A DNA stretch of 64,000 nt from Polytrichum commune (Eukaryota > Streptophyta > Polytrichopsida > Polytrichales > Polytrichaceae): positions 55,175,169 to 55,239,168 of the forward strand of contig OX485806.1 in NCBI GenBank assembly GCA_950295325.1. Reading direction: 5' to 3'. Position 1 is the stretch's first letter. Every line of letters starts with the position of its first letter. The notes beneath the pieces were generated by a model. That model was not told the DNA's origin. It saw only the letters and a program-made list of their open reading frames with translations, and ran no database searches. Position numbers and translations under genes: made by a program. Below, one piece after another: positions 53,291 to 64,000 of this stretch.

Positions 53291-54714
53291 TAGCTCTCCC
53301 TTAATGTCAACCCTAAACCCCCACCCTTCATGCGTCTGTGTCCAAGTGTGGGCTAGGTACTCTCATGTGTTCAATTACTCAGTTAATTCTGATCAATTTC
53401 TCACTGCTTTTAAGAATGCCAGCAAGTGAATCACTCGTAATGATGAAAGGATTGACCACATAGTGGCAGTTCATAGATATCCAAAACATACTAATCCCTA
53501 ACTCCCACACTAATTGATCCTAGCTTAATGCTATTAACTAGCCCAAGGCATCACAATTGTTCGAGCATTCATAAATACTTAAACTTGCCTTGGCTTGAAG
53601 GTCTCTCAGTGGCCTTAAGAGCCCATCCACTACGCATTTACTCCCCTAATCCATGCTTAATTAACCCAGATAAAACATTCCCATCCTACCTACTTGACCA
53701 ATTGTTCCCGAATTCTCCCTTGATTCGATGACAAAGCTTAACCTCTGCATCTGGTTCGAACTGATGAGCCTTTGGAACCAACCTCAATGTAGCAGACAGT
53801 CTCCTGTACTAGTGCCCAACTGCTGGACCAAACTCCAATGTTCCTCGCCAGCTGACTTCGACCAACAGCCTACGCCCTCACTCTGTTGCACAGAGTCCCA
53901 TGTTTGTTCCTCGTTGCCTTGGCCATTCCATTAAACGAGTTAGATCCCAGGTTTGCCCATCTGTTGCTAAACTTGTGCAATTTCCCTCCTGCCTAATTGC
54001 GAGCTTCGATGTCCAATGCAACACAACATTGTCAATCCTACTTCCAAATCAGTGGACTTCCTTAACCGAAGCAGCTCCCACCAGACATTCATAGCTATCC
54101 AATTCCATTGTTGAATTCGTTGCCTCGCCTGGTTTGGCACATGTGCACCCCACAACCCACAACCTCATTGATTAGCCCAACAGTCTGAAGATCCCTTGTT
54201 CTTCATGCCTCTCCTCCCTCCAACTAGGCTAAATTGCCCAAGCTACATGTTCACTGAATTCGCTACACCCAATTAAGTCTGCTCCATGTTCTCACCTCTT
54301 ACCTGACATTCGAGTTGAACAACTCCTCTCTGTCGCTAGACTACCCCTGTCTCGATTTCGTGCCAAAAACCATCTCCGCCATCGCCCATTTGGCAGCTCA
54401 GCTGCTTTGATTTTTTTCCATCTCCTGCGGCCACACGCCGCTTTGCTGCAGCCAACCGCACAAGAGAGAGAGAGCCAACGGCACCGCACCCACACTTTCC
54501 TTAGACATCCTTTAACTTGATCCGACATTCCAGCTGCCTAGTCTCGGTTTACAAGGTTTGACCCCCTTTTAAGAACTGAACCAAGGCCTAATTCAGCTAA
54601 TACTTAAGCCCAACTTCCTTTCCATTCTAACCAGAGTACTTGACTTTGCAAATCCTAAACCTACTTTGCAATAATTATTTTTGGTTGTTTTCCAATTTTG
54701 ATTTTGTGAGCCCA

Positions 54715-56962
54715 ATATCGTGCGCACATGGGCTATTAATCTTAAAAGTTCATTAAAGCTCAAACTTTGATGTTGCATCAATTATTCAAAAACATAAAAA
54801 ATGTTATGCCCTTAAGTTTGGATTAGAGTTGAATTTAAGGCTAGGTTTGTGGTGCTTGAGTTCTTGCAGGGTGGAATGATTAACTTATGAATTAGTTAGC
54901 AGGTTTATTAGGCTTTAGAGCTTAGGCTAAGCAAAGCTGGGTTTTATTTTGATTGTAAGGGAATAAGTTACTATCCATTATAAGGGGGGAGCCCGGTTAG
55001 GTAGTTGTGCTTTAGTGTTCGGAGTTGACGAAGGCCTGAGGGCCGGGATTTTCTAGGCTTCGGCCTCTATCCTGCTAAGGGAGCAATGGCAGGGACACAC
55101 ACTCTCTCTCTCTTTGGCAGTTAGGAGGCAACGGTACAAAGCGGCGGTGGCAAGTCGAGGAAGGAGCGACTAGGCTACGGAAGAATCTGGCTCAGTAGAG
55201 CTACAAGAAGAATGTGAGGATTGAGGGGGATCGGGAGGCAGGCAACCACCTGAAGGCAAATCCAACCCCAAAAGAATAATGCACCGAGGGAGTACAAAGT
55301 GGATCCAAGAATGAGGTGTGGGGATTTTGGGAGCAAAAGCGAAGGAGAAGGCAACCGTGGGAGCTGCCTTTTGGCTCTTGAAGGCCGCCGGAATGGAATG
55401 TAGCATCCGAATTCAGCTGCATTGTACTTGTGATTGTGGACAATGTAACAGTTGGCAAGTAGCTGGGAGAGCACAATAAATGACAGGCTAAGAGGAGGAA
55501 AACATGCACCAAAAACTGGGTCTCTAGCGATTCGCATGAATCCCCAGTTAATGCCAATTCAGTGTAACTTCCGAATCAGAGGATGGGAGCATTTTTAAGA
55601 TGTTGCAACCCTTGCTAGCCCCCCTTAATAATCTTGCCAATTTTTGTTTCTAGCAAAGGTTACGAACGCTAACCCTTCGCATTCCGCCATGCTAATGGTT
55701 AGCTCCTCCTACCCCGGACCTTATAGCTCATAGGAGGGAACCAACCCCCCTACTTTGCTTTCGGGACTCACCCCTTAATCGGTAACCCATTTCTTCAATG
55801 TGGACTTCCATCCATGGAAGTCCAATCCTATGTTGATCATCGCATTGCCGGGGCAACACTACAACAACCCGAAGCATACTAGGCAACTATGGCCTCACAT
55901 TGGGCCAATGACCATGGAGGCCGTGCCGTTCGGCCTCGGGTGGGTGAGGCCACACCACCTCACCCATATAAGCCTCTAGAACTCTACGCGGGGCCCCTAC
56001 CCCACCGTCAAGAAACCTCTTGTCTCTCTACCAAGAGTTGGGGCCAAGTAGACATTTTCCTTTAGCTGCTGGGCCGAGAAGCCCCTAGCAGCTTCAGACC
56101 ATCATAACTTCCTTGTATGATATTTGATGCTAACAAGAAACCACTCCATCATCATCTACCCTTTACATAGATGCCGATGGAATCCTCACTTGCCCCATTC
56201 AAGAAAGCATTAATGAAGTTATGCCTGTTTGAACCTTGGCAGTCCCGGGAATCGCTCCCAGGCACTGCTGTACCAGGGCGCTGTCCCGGGACAGCGCCCC
56301 ACTCAAATGGCCATAACTCCTAGCTCACACCTTCGCTTGAGGTGATCTTGAGCATTCCAGAATCACCACGGCATGAGCTACGCATAGCTTATGGCCTTAC
56401 CCTCATGCCTCCTAGTCTCCGTGGGTGGGAGGTGTTCCCAACGCCCGCGGCCCTCACCCACACTAGGATCACTTGGGCCCTCTCACCAACGGCGCCACAA
56501 GTCCCGGGTGTCACTCCGGGGTCCCCCTTGTGCCCATGGTGTTTCGGGCACTCCTCATGGAGAGGTGCGCGACAACCTGGGCCATTAGCATAATGATGTT
56601 GTAGACTGGGCTCCTAGAGCTAGTGGAAGTAGGAGGGATTAGAATTAAGGATGATCAATGTGTGGAGTGGTTTTAGGTAGCAAGGATAGTAGTTAGTGTG
56701 GTAGCCAATGTGTGGCAATTCATGCTCTACTTGGAGAATAAGTGAGGGGGTTAGGTTGTGTGTGGGATGACATTTAAGTGTGACACAAGCATTTGTAAAT
56801 GCTGAAGTGTGATTTTCTTTCTATCATTCAGTTTGGTGAACATTGTTCCATTCACTAGTGTGAAATGTGCAAGGAGGGCCATAATCAAGTAATTCATACT
56901 CATGTGAGCCTTGGGCTCTCACCCGGACTACGACGCATAAGGGTGGGGATTTAGGGCTGACA
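54715..56962 (+). mobile_element. Middle solo LTR, family C, inserted in the outer one
   Basis: TGTGAGCCCAATATCGTGCG to GGGATTTAGGGCTGACA, in the opposite direction to its host LTR. Flanks are GATTT (54710-54714) and AATTT (56963-56967). Without the inner LTR it is 1274 bp. Confidence 0.85.
55601..56574 (-). mobile_element. Inner solo LTR, chromovirus subtype A (974 bp)
   Basis: On the plus strand TGTTGCAACCC to GTGCGCGACA, the reverse complement of subtype A. The flanks (TAAGA, ACCTG) do not match, so it may have formed by recombination between different copies, or the duplication has decayed. Confidence 0.92.
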
Positions 56963-57419
56963 AATTTCACCCTAAATAAAAATGAACATAAATTCTAATT
57001 CAACTGTTAAAGCATTTAAATTTCTAAGCTTCTAACTAACTCAATTAAAACACTACCGCTAATGTTTGGATGTAATAAAAATTAAACTGGGATGTGGGCA
57101 CCAATTTGGGCTCACACCTAACTATAGTTTCAACTTATAAATTTTCATATTTTTCCTCTGACACTTCATCCCATAAACTTTGAAAAATCTTCGCCCCTAG
57201 TCTTTGACCTATATTAAGGTTGTATGCTATGAACATGGAATTTTTTTACCCTCCCTCTCATAATGCCCATAGTTTGCCTCTGGTGCTCTTTTACTGCTAT
57301 TAGGTTCTCTTTCTCTCTTTCTCTCTTTCTCTCTATACTTTGTTCTTACCATGCCTTGGATAAACAAATTGGGTAAAAAACATAACCCTAATGAACTAAG
57401 TGTTCTAGGGCATAGGGGT

Positions 57420-60400
57420 TTCTTTTACCTAACTGATAATAGCCGTGGATCTTACACTAAAGATCTACAAACAGGAGCATGTACCTAATCACGTATGAGG
57501 TATGAGGAAGCATGAGAGCGTCTTTTCGAAGGTTAAACCACTTATGTTGTTTACCTTAAGTAACTTCTTGGTTTAGGGTAAACTAGTGGAGATTGGTGGA
57601 AGGTGTACATCGCTTACCTCAATAGTGTACCACTAGAAGCTCAAATGGCCAAGGAACATGTAGAATACTTGATTGCTCTAAGCATTCTTTGATACAAACC
57701 ATATGATTTTACCGTTTATATTTGTATGACATAGATAACAATTGGGTTCTCCTGATATTCACCTCGTGTACATGACTAATCCTCATTTTTTGTTGGTTGG
57801 TTGCATGGGCACAGGTGAGGCAGACTCTTCACATTTTGAACGGCCATCCTAGGTTTTGTATCTTATCTTCATGCAAAAGTAGTATGTGTACAATGCTTAC
57901 TGTGAAGCATTTTTTACTTGTGAATGATACTTGAAGCTTGTATATACTTGAGTTTGGTATACACATACTTGACTGAGAGACATATACCTATTTGACCACG
58001 TACTAGTATGTATCGGATATGTCATACATTGCATTATTGTACTTATGAGCAATATGGCTTACAACCTTAGTAGTTTGAATACTCAAAGGTGTTAGTAAAA
58101 GTTTTAGACAAATACCAAGCGGAAACAATTGTAAATATTTAGAATTAACTTTATAATGGCTTGGCCAAGAGGGATGGTCCCACCCACCCTCCCGGGTTTT
58201 GGAAGGTTTATTAGATATGCTATGGAATGATTTGGCCTTTGAACAAAAGGATGTTAAAAGAGGGAACTATGCTTGAAGGTAAGCATAGATCTGCTCAAGC
58301 AATGCCCATCTCTCTCTCCCCCGGAGAGGCCTTGTGTTGATGGTATACCAGTAACATTTTTGTGGGAACTAAAATGTTAGTTTTTGTTCTTGACTAATGC
58401 CATGTTACATAAAAAATTAATGTCTCAACTTTAATAGACCTAGCAAAGATCTCGTATGAAAAGAAAATAATATAGGATATGATGGTAATATATCTACACA
58501 CATGGAAAGAAATCATACTTACCATGGAACGGGTGTAACAGAGATACATATGAATGAAGTAAAAATAGGGTTACTAGAACTTACCATACGTATGTACTAC
58601 AATATAAGCCCTTAACCCTAAAAAAATCTTTTTTTTACCATTCCCGCAAGTGAGAGGTGTGGCGAGCTCTGAGTATACACATTAGGGTAATAGATACGTG
58701 CTTGAAGTAAGAGTAACTAGGGTTCATCACCAAGAGGAGTTTTCTACTTGGAGTAACCCAATCATGGCAAAAAAACAGGATTGAACACCCATATGTTGTT
58801 CTACAATGAGTGTTGATGGTTGAAATATGTTGGTGCATTTGAAATGAACTAAGTGTGTGTGACATAGATAACAATTGGGTCCTGCTGTTATTTACCTCGT
58901 GTACGTAACTAATCCTCAATAGTTTGTTGGTCGGTTGCATGGGCACAGGTGAGGCATGCCCTTCACATAGTCAATGCAGTGATATATTGTGATTATGACA
59001 TTTTATGCACAGATATTGGTTGAGGTTACTAAGTACTTCTCCTTAGTAAGTACAACATACATATGGTGTTATAGTTAGATGTACTTGATAAGGAAGCAAG
59101 AAGGTTGGCAATTAGCTTCCAAAGCATGGGATAATTAACATCATACATGAGGGGATGAATACCATATGATGGCAAAAAATCCAAACAAGGTATGTATTCT
59201 TGCAAGGCAAACTAGGTATGCAAATGTATGTGTGTAGTATAACACATACCATGAGACATTAGGGAAATGACTCTATTATGCAATGTAGTACTATACTATC
59301 AAATTGGAAATGGCATGAAGCATGTATGGAGAGGGTTTTGAAGAAATTCCCACCCACCCACCATTGTGTTGCAAAGAGAAAGAAATTGAAGGATTTGGCC
59401 TCTAAAAAGAGGAAGTACAAACTTGATACAAGTTTTGAAAAGTCAACTCTCTCTCTCTCTTGTTATTGTTCGATACCATGATTTTAAATTTTATAAATAT
59501 GAACCTTCAAAATATTCACTTAGCAAAAGTCATATTTACAAAAAGACGACTATAAGCACATGATATCCTTAATATACATGTATGGAAAGTGATCACGCTT
59601 ACCATACTATAAAGGTAATAAGGTTATGGAGGAATAGGGTAATGTAACCACAGTTACTGATGTAACTCACATCTTTAATTCATGGTTAAAATAGGGTTTA
59701 GAAGAACTTACGGCATGTAAAAACTCAAATAACCCTTAACCCTAAAATGAGCCTCTCTTCTACCATTTATTCAAACGCAAGGTGAGGTAACTCTTGGAGT
59801 ACTCACCAAAGGGGTAGATACGTGAGGAAAGTGAAGGAAACTTGGGTTAATCACCAAGAGGAGTATTCTACTTGGGGTGACTCAATCATGGCTAAGGAAT
59901 AGGTTTGAACACCCATTTGTCATTTTGCAATGAGTGTTATATTTTAAAAAATTGCTATGCATTTGATGAAACATAAAGGTGTGTGACATGAATAACAACT
60001 GGGTCCTGCTGTTATTTACCTCGTGTACATAATTAATCCTCAAATGTTTGTTGGTTGGTTGCATGGGCACATGTGAAGCAGGCCCTTCACACTTACAATA
60101 CGATGGTGTATTGGGATTATGACATTTTATGCATATCTTGTGGTTTATGTTACTAGGAATGTTTACCTTGTAAGCACTCCATATATAGAACAGATGAGGT
60201 ATACATACCCTAGGGTAAAAGCATGAGGATAGTAGGTTAAACTTGCAAGGTATGGGGTAGTCAAGAACAATGGTTTGATATAGGAAACAATTAGATGATA
60301 GAAACCCTAAGTATGGCATATACTCTTGCAAAGCAAAATAAATTGTGGTACAACAAGTCTATACTATACAACATATTGTGTTAGACTTGAGGACAAACAA

Positions 60401-60560
60401 CTTCATCATGCAAAAATGATATTGTGTAAATCAATAAGGAAATGCATTAGTGGTAGAAAGAGTTATGTCAAAGTTCCCACCCACCTTCCCTTGTATGGCA
60501 ATAAGGAAGATTTTGAAGGATTTGGCCTCTAAAAAGAGGAAGTTCAAGCGTTGCAAAAAG
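57420..60560 (+). repeat. Three diverged tandem copies of a ~1.13-kb unit
   Basis: Three independent anchor words give the same period: GATAACAATTGGGT at 57733, 58866 and (changed) 59990; CACCAAGAGGAG near 58726 and 59852; CCCACCCACC near 58179, 59349 and 60476. TTGGCCTCTAAAAAGAGGAAGT also recurs near 59395 and 60519. The best-kept part is about 100 bp (57729-57832, 58860-58969, 59984-60093). On the minus strand it keeps an open phrase (YVHEVNNSRTQLL) in the second and third copies. It is not LTR-like. Confidence 0.8.
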
Positions 60561-60789
60561 TTTTGAAAAGTCAGCAATGTATATATATATATATATAATT
60601 TTTAGGATAGGAAGCCGACTCTGCAAAATTTCTAACTCTTGGGATTTTTTAGACTGTGATCTTTTCTTTTCTCATTCTCTTTCCCTTAATTATTTCTTCT
60701 CTTTCTCCCAAATTGCCTCTTTGCTAGCATGCTCGGCAATTAGATCACACAATTTTATTATTACCGCTCATTGTTCACTGCTCATTGCT

Positions 60790-61750
60790 TATATGATAGT
60801 ACCTTCCCTTTCATACCTTCTACCAAATTATCAAATCCCATGGCATGCTTTACAATGAATTTTTCTAATACTTCCGAGAAGCTTCCAATGACAATGATTG
60901 AACTTTTAGATTTGGATGTTCTATCTGTCCGGATTGTACAAAGGCCACAATATCCTCCTCCAAACAATGTTTCATTTTCATTGCGCTATCTTTACATTCC
61001 TTGAACTTTGCAATTTTTTGTCTTAGGGTCATACTTTTTTCTCCACCTTCAATCATGTCTGATATGCCCTCCATGTAGTTGTTTTTTATGGCGGACATAC
61101 CTCATACAAAGGCCCACATTGTCTTTTCTTGAGCTACATTGTGGCTGAATCTCCTCGTTGTGTTCTCTTTCCAACAAACGTTGCACTCTTGATTCATGGC
61201 GGACCCCTTCCCCACTCAAGCAATTAATAGGTCCTTCATTTCCCTCGCCATATTTATTCTCTTCTTCACAACATTTGTTGTCAGGTTCAAGAGGAATCAC
61301 ATTTTCATCAAAAACATAAGGTGGTTTATTCGTTCTTGGACCATCTAAATTTATAAGCACGCCTCGTTGTTGTACTTTCTTCAACTAATCCGCTTTCATC
61401 CGTTTGAAATGTTCATAGATGTTTTTGATTTTCTATGACATGGTGGTAACACTTTGATTGCAATGCATGTGATAATCATACAATGTCGATGGTTCTACGT
61501 CCATCTTTGTCTTGATGTATTCCTTCACCTTTGGTTGTAGTTTTTTGTTGTTTTTAAAATTGTTGTATAAAAATCTACGTGCTGATTAAACCATGATTCC
61601 TTTATAATTCTCCAATGAGCAGGCCAAGCGACACCATGCTTGTATACTCGCAAATATGATTTTCCATATTTTCCATATTGATTTTTTATTCTAATTAATT
61701 TAGCTTTAGATATGCGGTCTTATGAACGTTCATCTTATGCATATACGTTC
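60790..61750 (-). pseudogene. Decayed ORF of unknown family
   Basis: The minus strand gives overlapping open pieces that connect by frame changes: VAWPAHWRIIKESWFNQ near 61600; KVKEYIKTKMDVEPSTLYDY near 61500; a charged block to 61084 (NLDGPRTNKPPYVFDENVIP); and MTLRQKIAKFKECKDSAMK to about 60870. Stops sit at 61436 and 61386. It has the look of an old transposon protein, but no signature motif was found. Confidence 0.4.
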
Positions 61751-62153
61751 ACATTTTTTTCTTCTACTATGTACAATGCTGTGAGCCCAAACTTGTGCCC
61801 ACATTAAGATTTAACTGTAAAACCTTGTTAAAACCTTAATATGGTATTTTCGGGGTTAGTCAAAAGGATAAGAAACGCGAAGGGTCAAAAGTCTTGATCG
61901 GGTTAAGTTAAAGGGTGAATAAGAGCTAGGAAGGGCAGTAAACCTTAGAGGATTAATGGGGCGTAAAGACATAAGTGTTTAAGTGTGAGTCTAGTAAAAA
62001 ACGTATTAAAAACAACCAAACAATATCAATAGAATAAGAGAAGGGGTCATAATAATGACCATTATTTATTGAATAACATGTACACGATAGCTCAGGAAGA
62101 TGGATAGGAGCCGGTTGGTTGATACAATTTTCGTGCCTAGAAATCACTAGCAG

Positions 62154-62271
62154 CACCAAGTCATGTGTAACACACTAAACGATCAGACAGACTCAACGGG
62201 AATCGAACCCGGACCGTCTAAGTGTAGTACAAACATCCTTCCTCAACCAACCGAGGAAACATGACTTGGTG
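62154..62271 (-). repeat. tRNA-derived SINE-like element framed by a 13-bp inverted repeat
   Basis: On the minus strand a perfect D-arm (CCTCGGTTGGTTGAGG, plus 62241-62256) and a box B (GGGTTCGATTCCC, plus 62198-62210) lie at tRNA-like spacing, as in RNA polymerase III promoters. The acceptor stem does not pair and the anticodon loop is the wrong length, so it is not a working tRNA gene. CACCAAGTCATGT at 62154-62166 and its exact reverse complement at 62259-62271 enclose it. Confidence 0.65.
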
Positions 62272-62358
62272 ACCACCAACACACCAAATCACAACTTATA
62301 CTATAACACAAACGTAATTACTCGCTAACAACTATGGTGGGTTACTCTTATTTTGTCT

Positions 62359-62381
62359 TATCTATCTATCTATCTATCTAT
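62359..62381 (+). repeat. TATC microsatellite
   Basis: Five to six uninterrupted TATC units. Confidence 0.95.
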
Positions 62382-62543
62382 GAGTTTTATCTATCATTGA
62401 GTCTAGGGGAAGAAGAAGTCAAGTGAAGAAGTGGGAAAGTGGAGTGGGAAGGGTGAAGGCCAAAGGAAAAGGTCTTAACCCGTTTTTTCTCTCGGGCGGC
62501 CCGAAAGATGCCGGGCAACCCGGGAAAAAAAAAGGTTGGAGGG

Positions 62544-64000
62544 TGTGAGGCCAAATCCACCACCCTTAAGCGTCCTAGTCCGGGTGATGACTTTGAGAAT
62601 CACATTTATCTATTACAATATTGAACCATGTGCAAGGTAATTTTCATGTTCAAATGAACATGTATTGTCTCACTCATTGTGCTTTATTAATGTTGGCCTC
62701 TTGGCTTGTGCTAGAGTTGGCTTTCTCAAGAGTCCAACCCTCGGCTTTAGCCGCACATGCCCTTACGGACATTCCCTTCACTCTTTTGATCTTCACCCCA
62801 TTTATCTTGCCATTGCAAGAGTCATTCACATTCTCCATTAATAACGCAAGTGAGTTATTTTGACCGAGAGGTTCAAGTGTTGAAAAACACTTTACTCAAC
62901 GGCTAAACACACTCATACAAACCCACACGTAGCACAAACTAGCCTAATGGGTCTACTACTTAGCCACCCCTAAAATGGTCTAATGTAATATAGTTTTTTA
63001 TGTGCTAATACCCACTAATTGGGCGTAGCCTTGCTAACCCCTAGATGGTCTAAAAGGATTTGTTGCTAAACTCCTCGGCTGCATATGCCACAGTCTCGGA
63101 TGGTCTCCCTCCAGCAGCCTAGCTGCATACCCACAATCGGATGGTCTCACCTCCAGCAGCCTAGCTGCATACACACAGTCGGATGGTCTCACCTCCAGCA
63201 GCCTAGCTGCATACCCACAGTCGGATGGTCTCACCTCCAGCAGCCTAGCGGCATACCCACAGTCGGATGGTCTCACCTCCAGCAGCCTAGCTGCATACCC
63301 ACAGTCGGATGGTCTACAATACCTGAATGGGTATCACAACTATTAGTTGCATCTTAACGCAACCCCTCCCATTCCCTAATCACATGTTTTCTAAGTTTGT
63401 CTTCTTCTTTTCTTTTCCTTGCTCCTAAATAATGAACCACCTAACACACTAATTTCACTAACTACTAACTAATCAACACGTGCAATATTAAACTCTAAGA
63501 GCTCCCTCACTTGGGAGGCATTGTGAGGGGGAGCTTAACTAACTAACTTCACTAAAACTAATGTCACACACACGTGGCTCAAGCTCTTAAGAGCTTGCTC
63601 CCTTGAGAGCGCTTGATGGAGAGAGATGAAAATGAGAGAAAAACACCTTAAGTAGCAAAGAGGGAGAGAGGGAGAGAGAGGTGAGGATAGGGTGAGAGGA
63701 TTAGCACCTCCAATCACAATCCTTTAACCCTCTCCTCCAAAGTAGGGACTAATCCCCATCCACCAAGCTTCCTTCTTCCTAAACTACCAAGGTGGATCCA
63801 AAAGTGGGCATTTAACATGCGGAGCTCACCTTGCTTCACCTTACCCCCTACTCACAAAATCAAGGCATACTCTTATTGAATTCAACCTTGAAATAATCAC
63901 ACAACACATTCTAAAGCCTAAACTTAAATCCAAACCACACTTCACTCTTTTTATGTTTTGTGAATAATCATAACACATCAAAGTCAAACTAAAATTGGTT
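62544..64000 (-). repeat. Partial family C-like LTR, minus orientation, runs off the window
   Basis: Starts TGTGAGGCCAAATCCACCACCC and continues AAGCGTCCTAGTCCGGGTGA, like the minus-strand ends of C LTRs (TGTCAGCCCTAAATCCCC...). Near 63950-63990 TTTATGTTTTGTGAATAATC matches sequence close to the other LTR terminus, which should lie just beyond 64000. Confidence 0.65.
63075..63316 (+). repeat. 42-bp minisatellite, five to six copies
   Basis: TCGGATGGTCTC recurs near 63097, 63138, 63180, 63222, 63264 and 63306 with near-identical units containing CCAGCAGCCTAGCTGCATAC. Since 42 is a multiple of three, both strands stay open through it by chance; the 14-residue repeats are not taken as protein. 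Confidence 0.95.

Larger units (their letters stand above)
53305..57116 (-). mobile_element. Outer solo LTR, family C, of a three-level nest
   Basis: On the plus strand it starts TGTCAACCCTAAACCCCC and ends CCAATTTGGGCTCACA. CTTAA (53300-53304) and CCTAA (57117-57121) form a duplication with one change. Without the inner LTR it is about 1.56 kb. No coding sequence is recognised inside. Confidence 0.85.
61780..62543 (+). repeat. Partial family C LTR, plus orientation
   Basis: Begins TGTGAGCCCAAACTTGTGCCCACAT like other C LTRs, but no GGGCTGACA end is found before another C-like LTR starts in the opposite direction at 62544. It holds a SINE-like insertion and a TATC microsatellite. Confidence 0.6.

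Noticed and set aside
60577-61004. Plus-strand open frames near an AT repeat
   Set aside because: Translations are low-complexity and overlap a better minus-strand reading.
62190-62260. Functional tRNA gene on the minus strand
   Set aside because: D-arm and T-arm are present, but the acceptor ends do not pair and the anticodon loop has the wrong size.
63034-63357. Protein made of 14-residue repeats on either strand
   Set aside because: A 42-bp minisatellite stays open in frames by arithmetic; no start context or flanking coding sequence supports it.

Overview
This window looks like a gene-poor, retrotransposon-dominated stretch of a large land-plant nuclear genome. The evidence is nested Ty3/gypsy elements of two kinds (Tat/Athila-like, and chromoviruses with a chromodomain), initiator-tRNA-Met primer sites (TGGTATCAGAGC), solo LTRs with 5-bp target duplications, and one fragment of a plant-type OSCA/CSC1 channel. 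The species cannot be named. The element proteins feel closer to non-angiosperm vascular plants (fern, lycophyte, conifer) than to grasses or eudicots, but that is only an impression. No complete host gene is visible.

1-23925: a decayed Tat/Athila-like element, entered mid-gag. It is interrupted twice by insertions with matching 5-bp target duplications: a GC-rich 4.07-kb element (932-4999, GTGTC) and a 7.06-kb chromovirus (6013-13072, CAAGA, near-identical 972-bp LTRs). Downstream of the chromovirus the host resumes as a second copy of the gag tail, a deletion, the end of reverse transcriptase, RNase H, and then an unbroken 2350-codon reading frame. That frame holds an array of five integrase N-terminal zinc-binding-like modules, one intact D,D-35-E core, two integrase C-terminal SH3-like domains, a hydrophobic segment and a long accessory domain. 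It ends 17 bases before a polypurine tract and a 3' LTR. This is the most interesting item in the window.

23926-32423: AT-rich sequence with an LTR stub, small tandem repeats and a broken OSCA/CSC1-like segment on the minus strand near 30 kb. 32424-47090: a deep nest. Chromovirus LTR pieces are split by a 1.68-kb solo LTR of a second LTR family ('C', TGTGAGCCC...GGGCTGACA) and by a whole C-family element on the minus strand (36074-46772, duplication TAGGG). That element contains a recombinant chromovirus whose two LTRs belong to different subtypes (36984-41896) and a solo LTR (44262-45199, duplication AGGGA).

47090-53300: short tandem arrays, a degenerate ~180-bp repeat, the 5' end of a Tat-type element (LTR, PBS, start of a gag-like ORF) and a decayed minus-strand ORF. 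53305-57116: a three-deep nest of solo LTRs. 57420-60560: three diverged tandem copies of a ~1.13-kb unit. 60790-64000: a decayed ORF, partial C-family LTRs, a tRNA-derived SINE-like element in an inverted repeat, and a 42-bp minisatellite.

The sequences do not form a pathway. They form an insertion history: the old Tat-like and C-family elements came first, chromovirus LTRs and solo LTRs inserted later, and ectopic recombination and deletion followed. LTR subtype A (ending with a GCCGAACGGCA segment) and subtype B (with a GGCGGCTTAGCC segment) are labels used below for the two related chromovirus LTRs.
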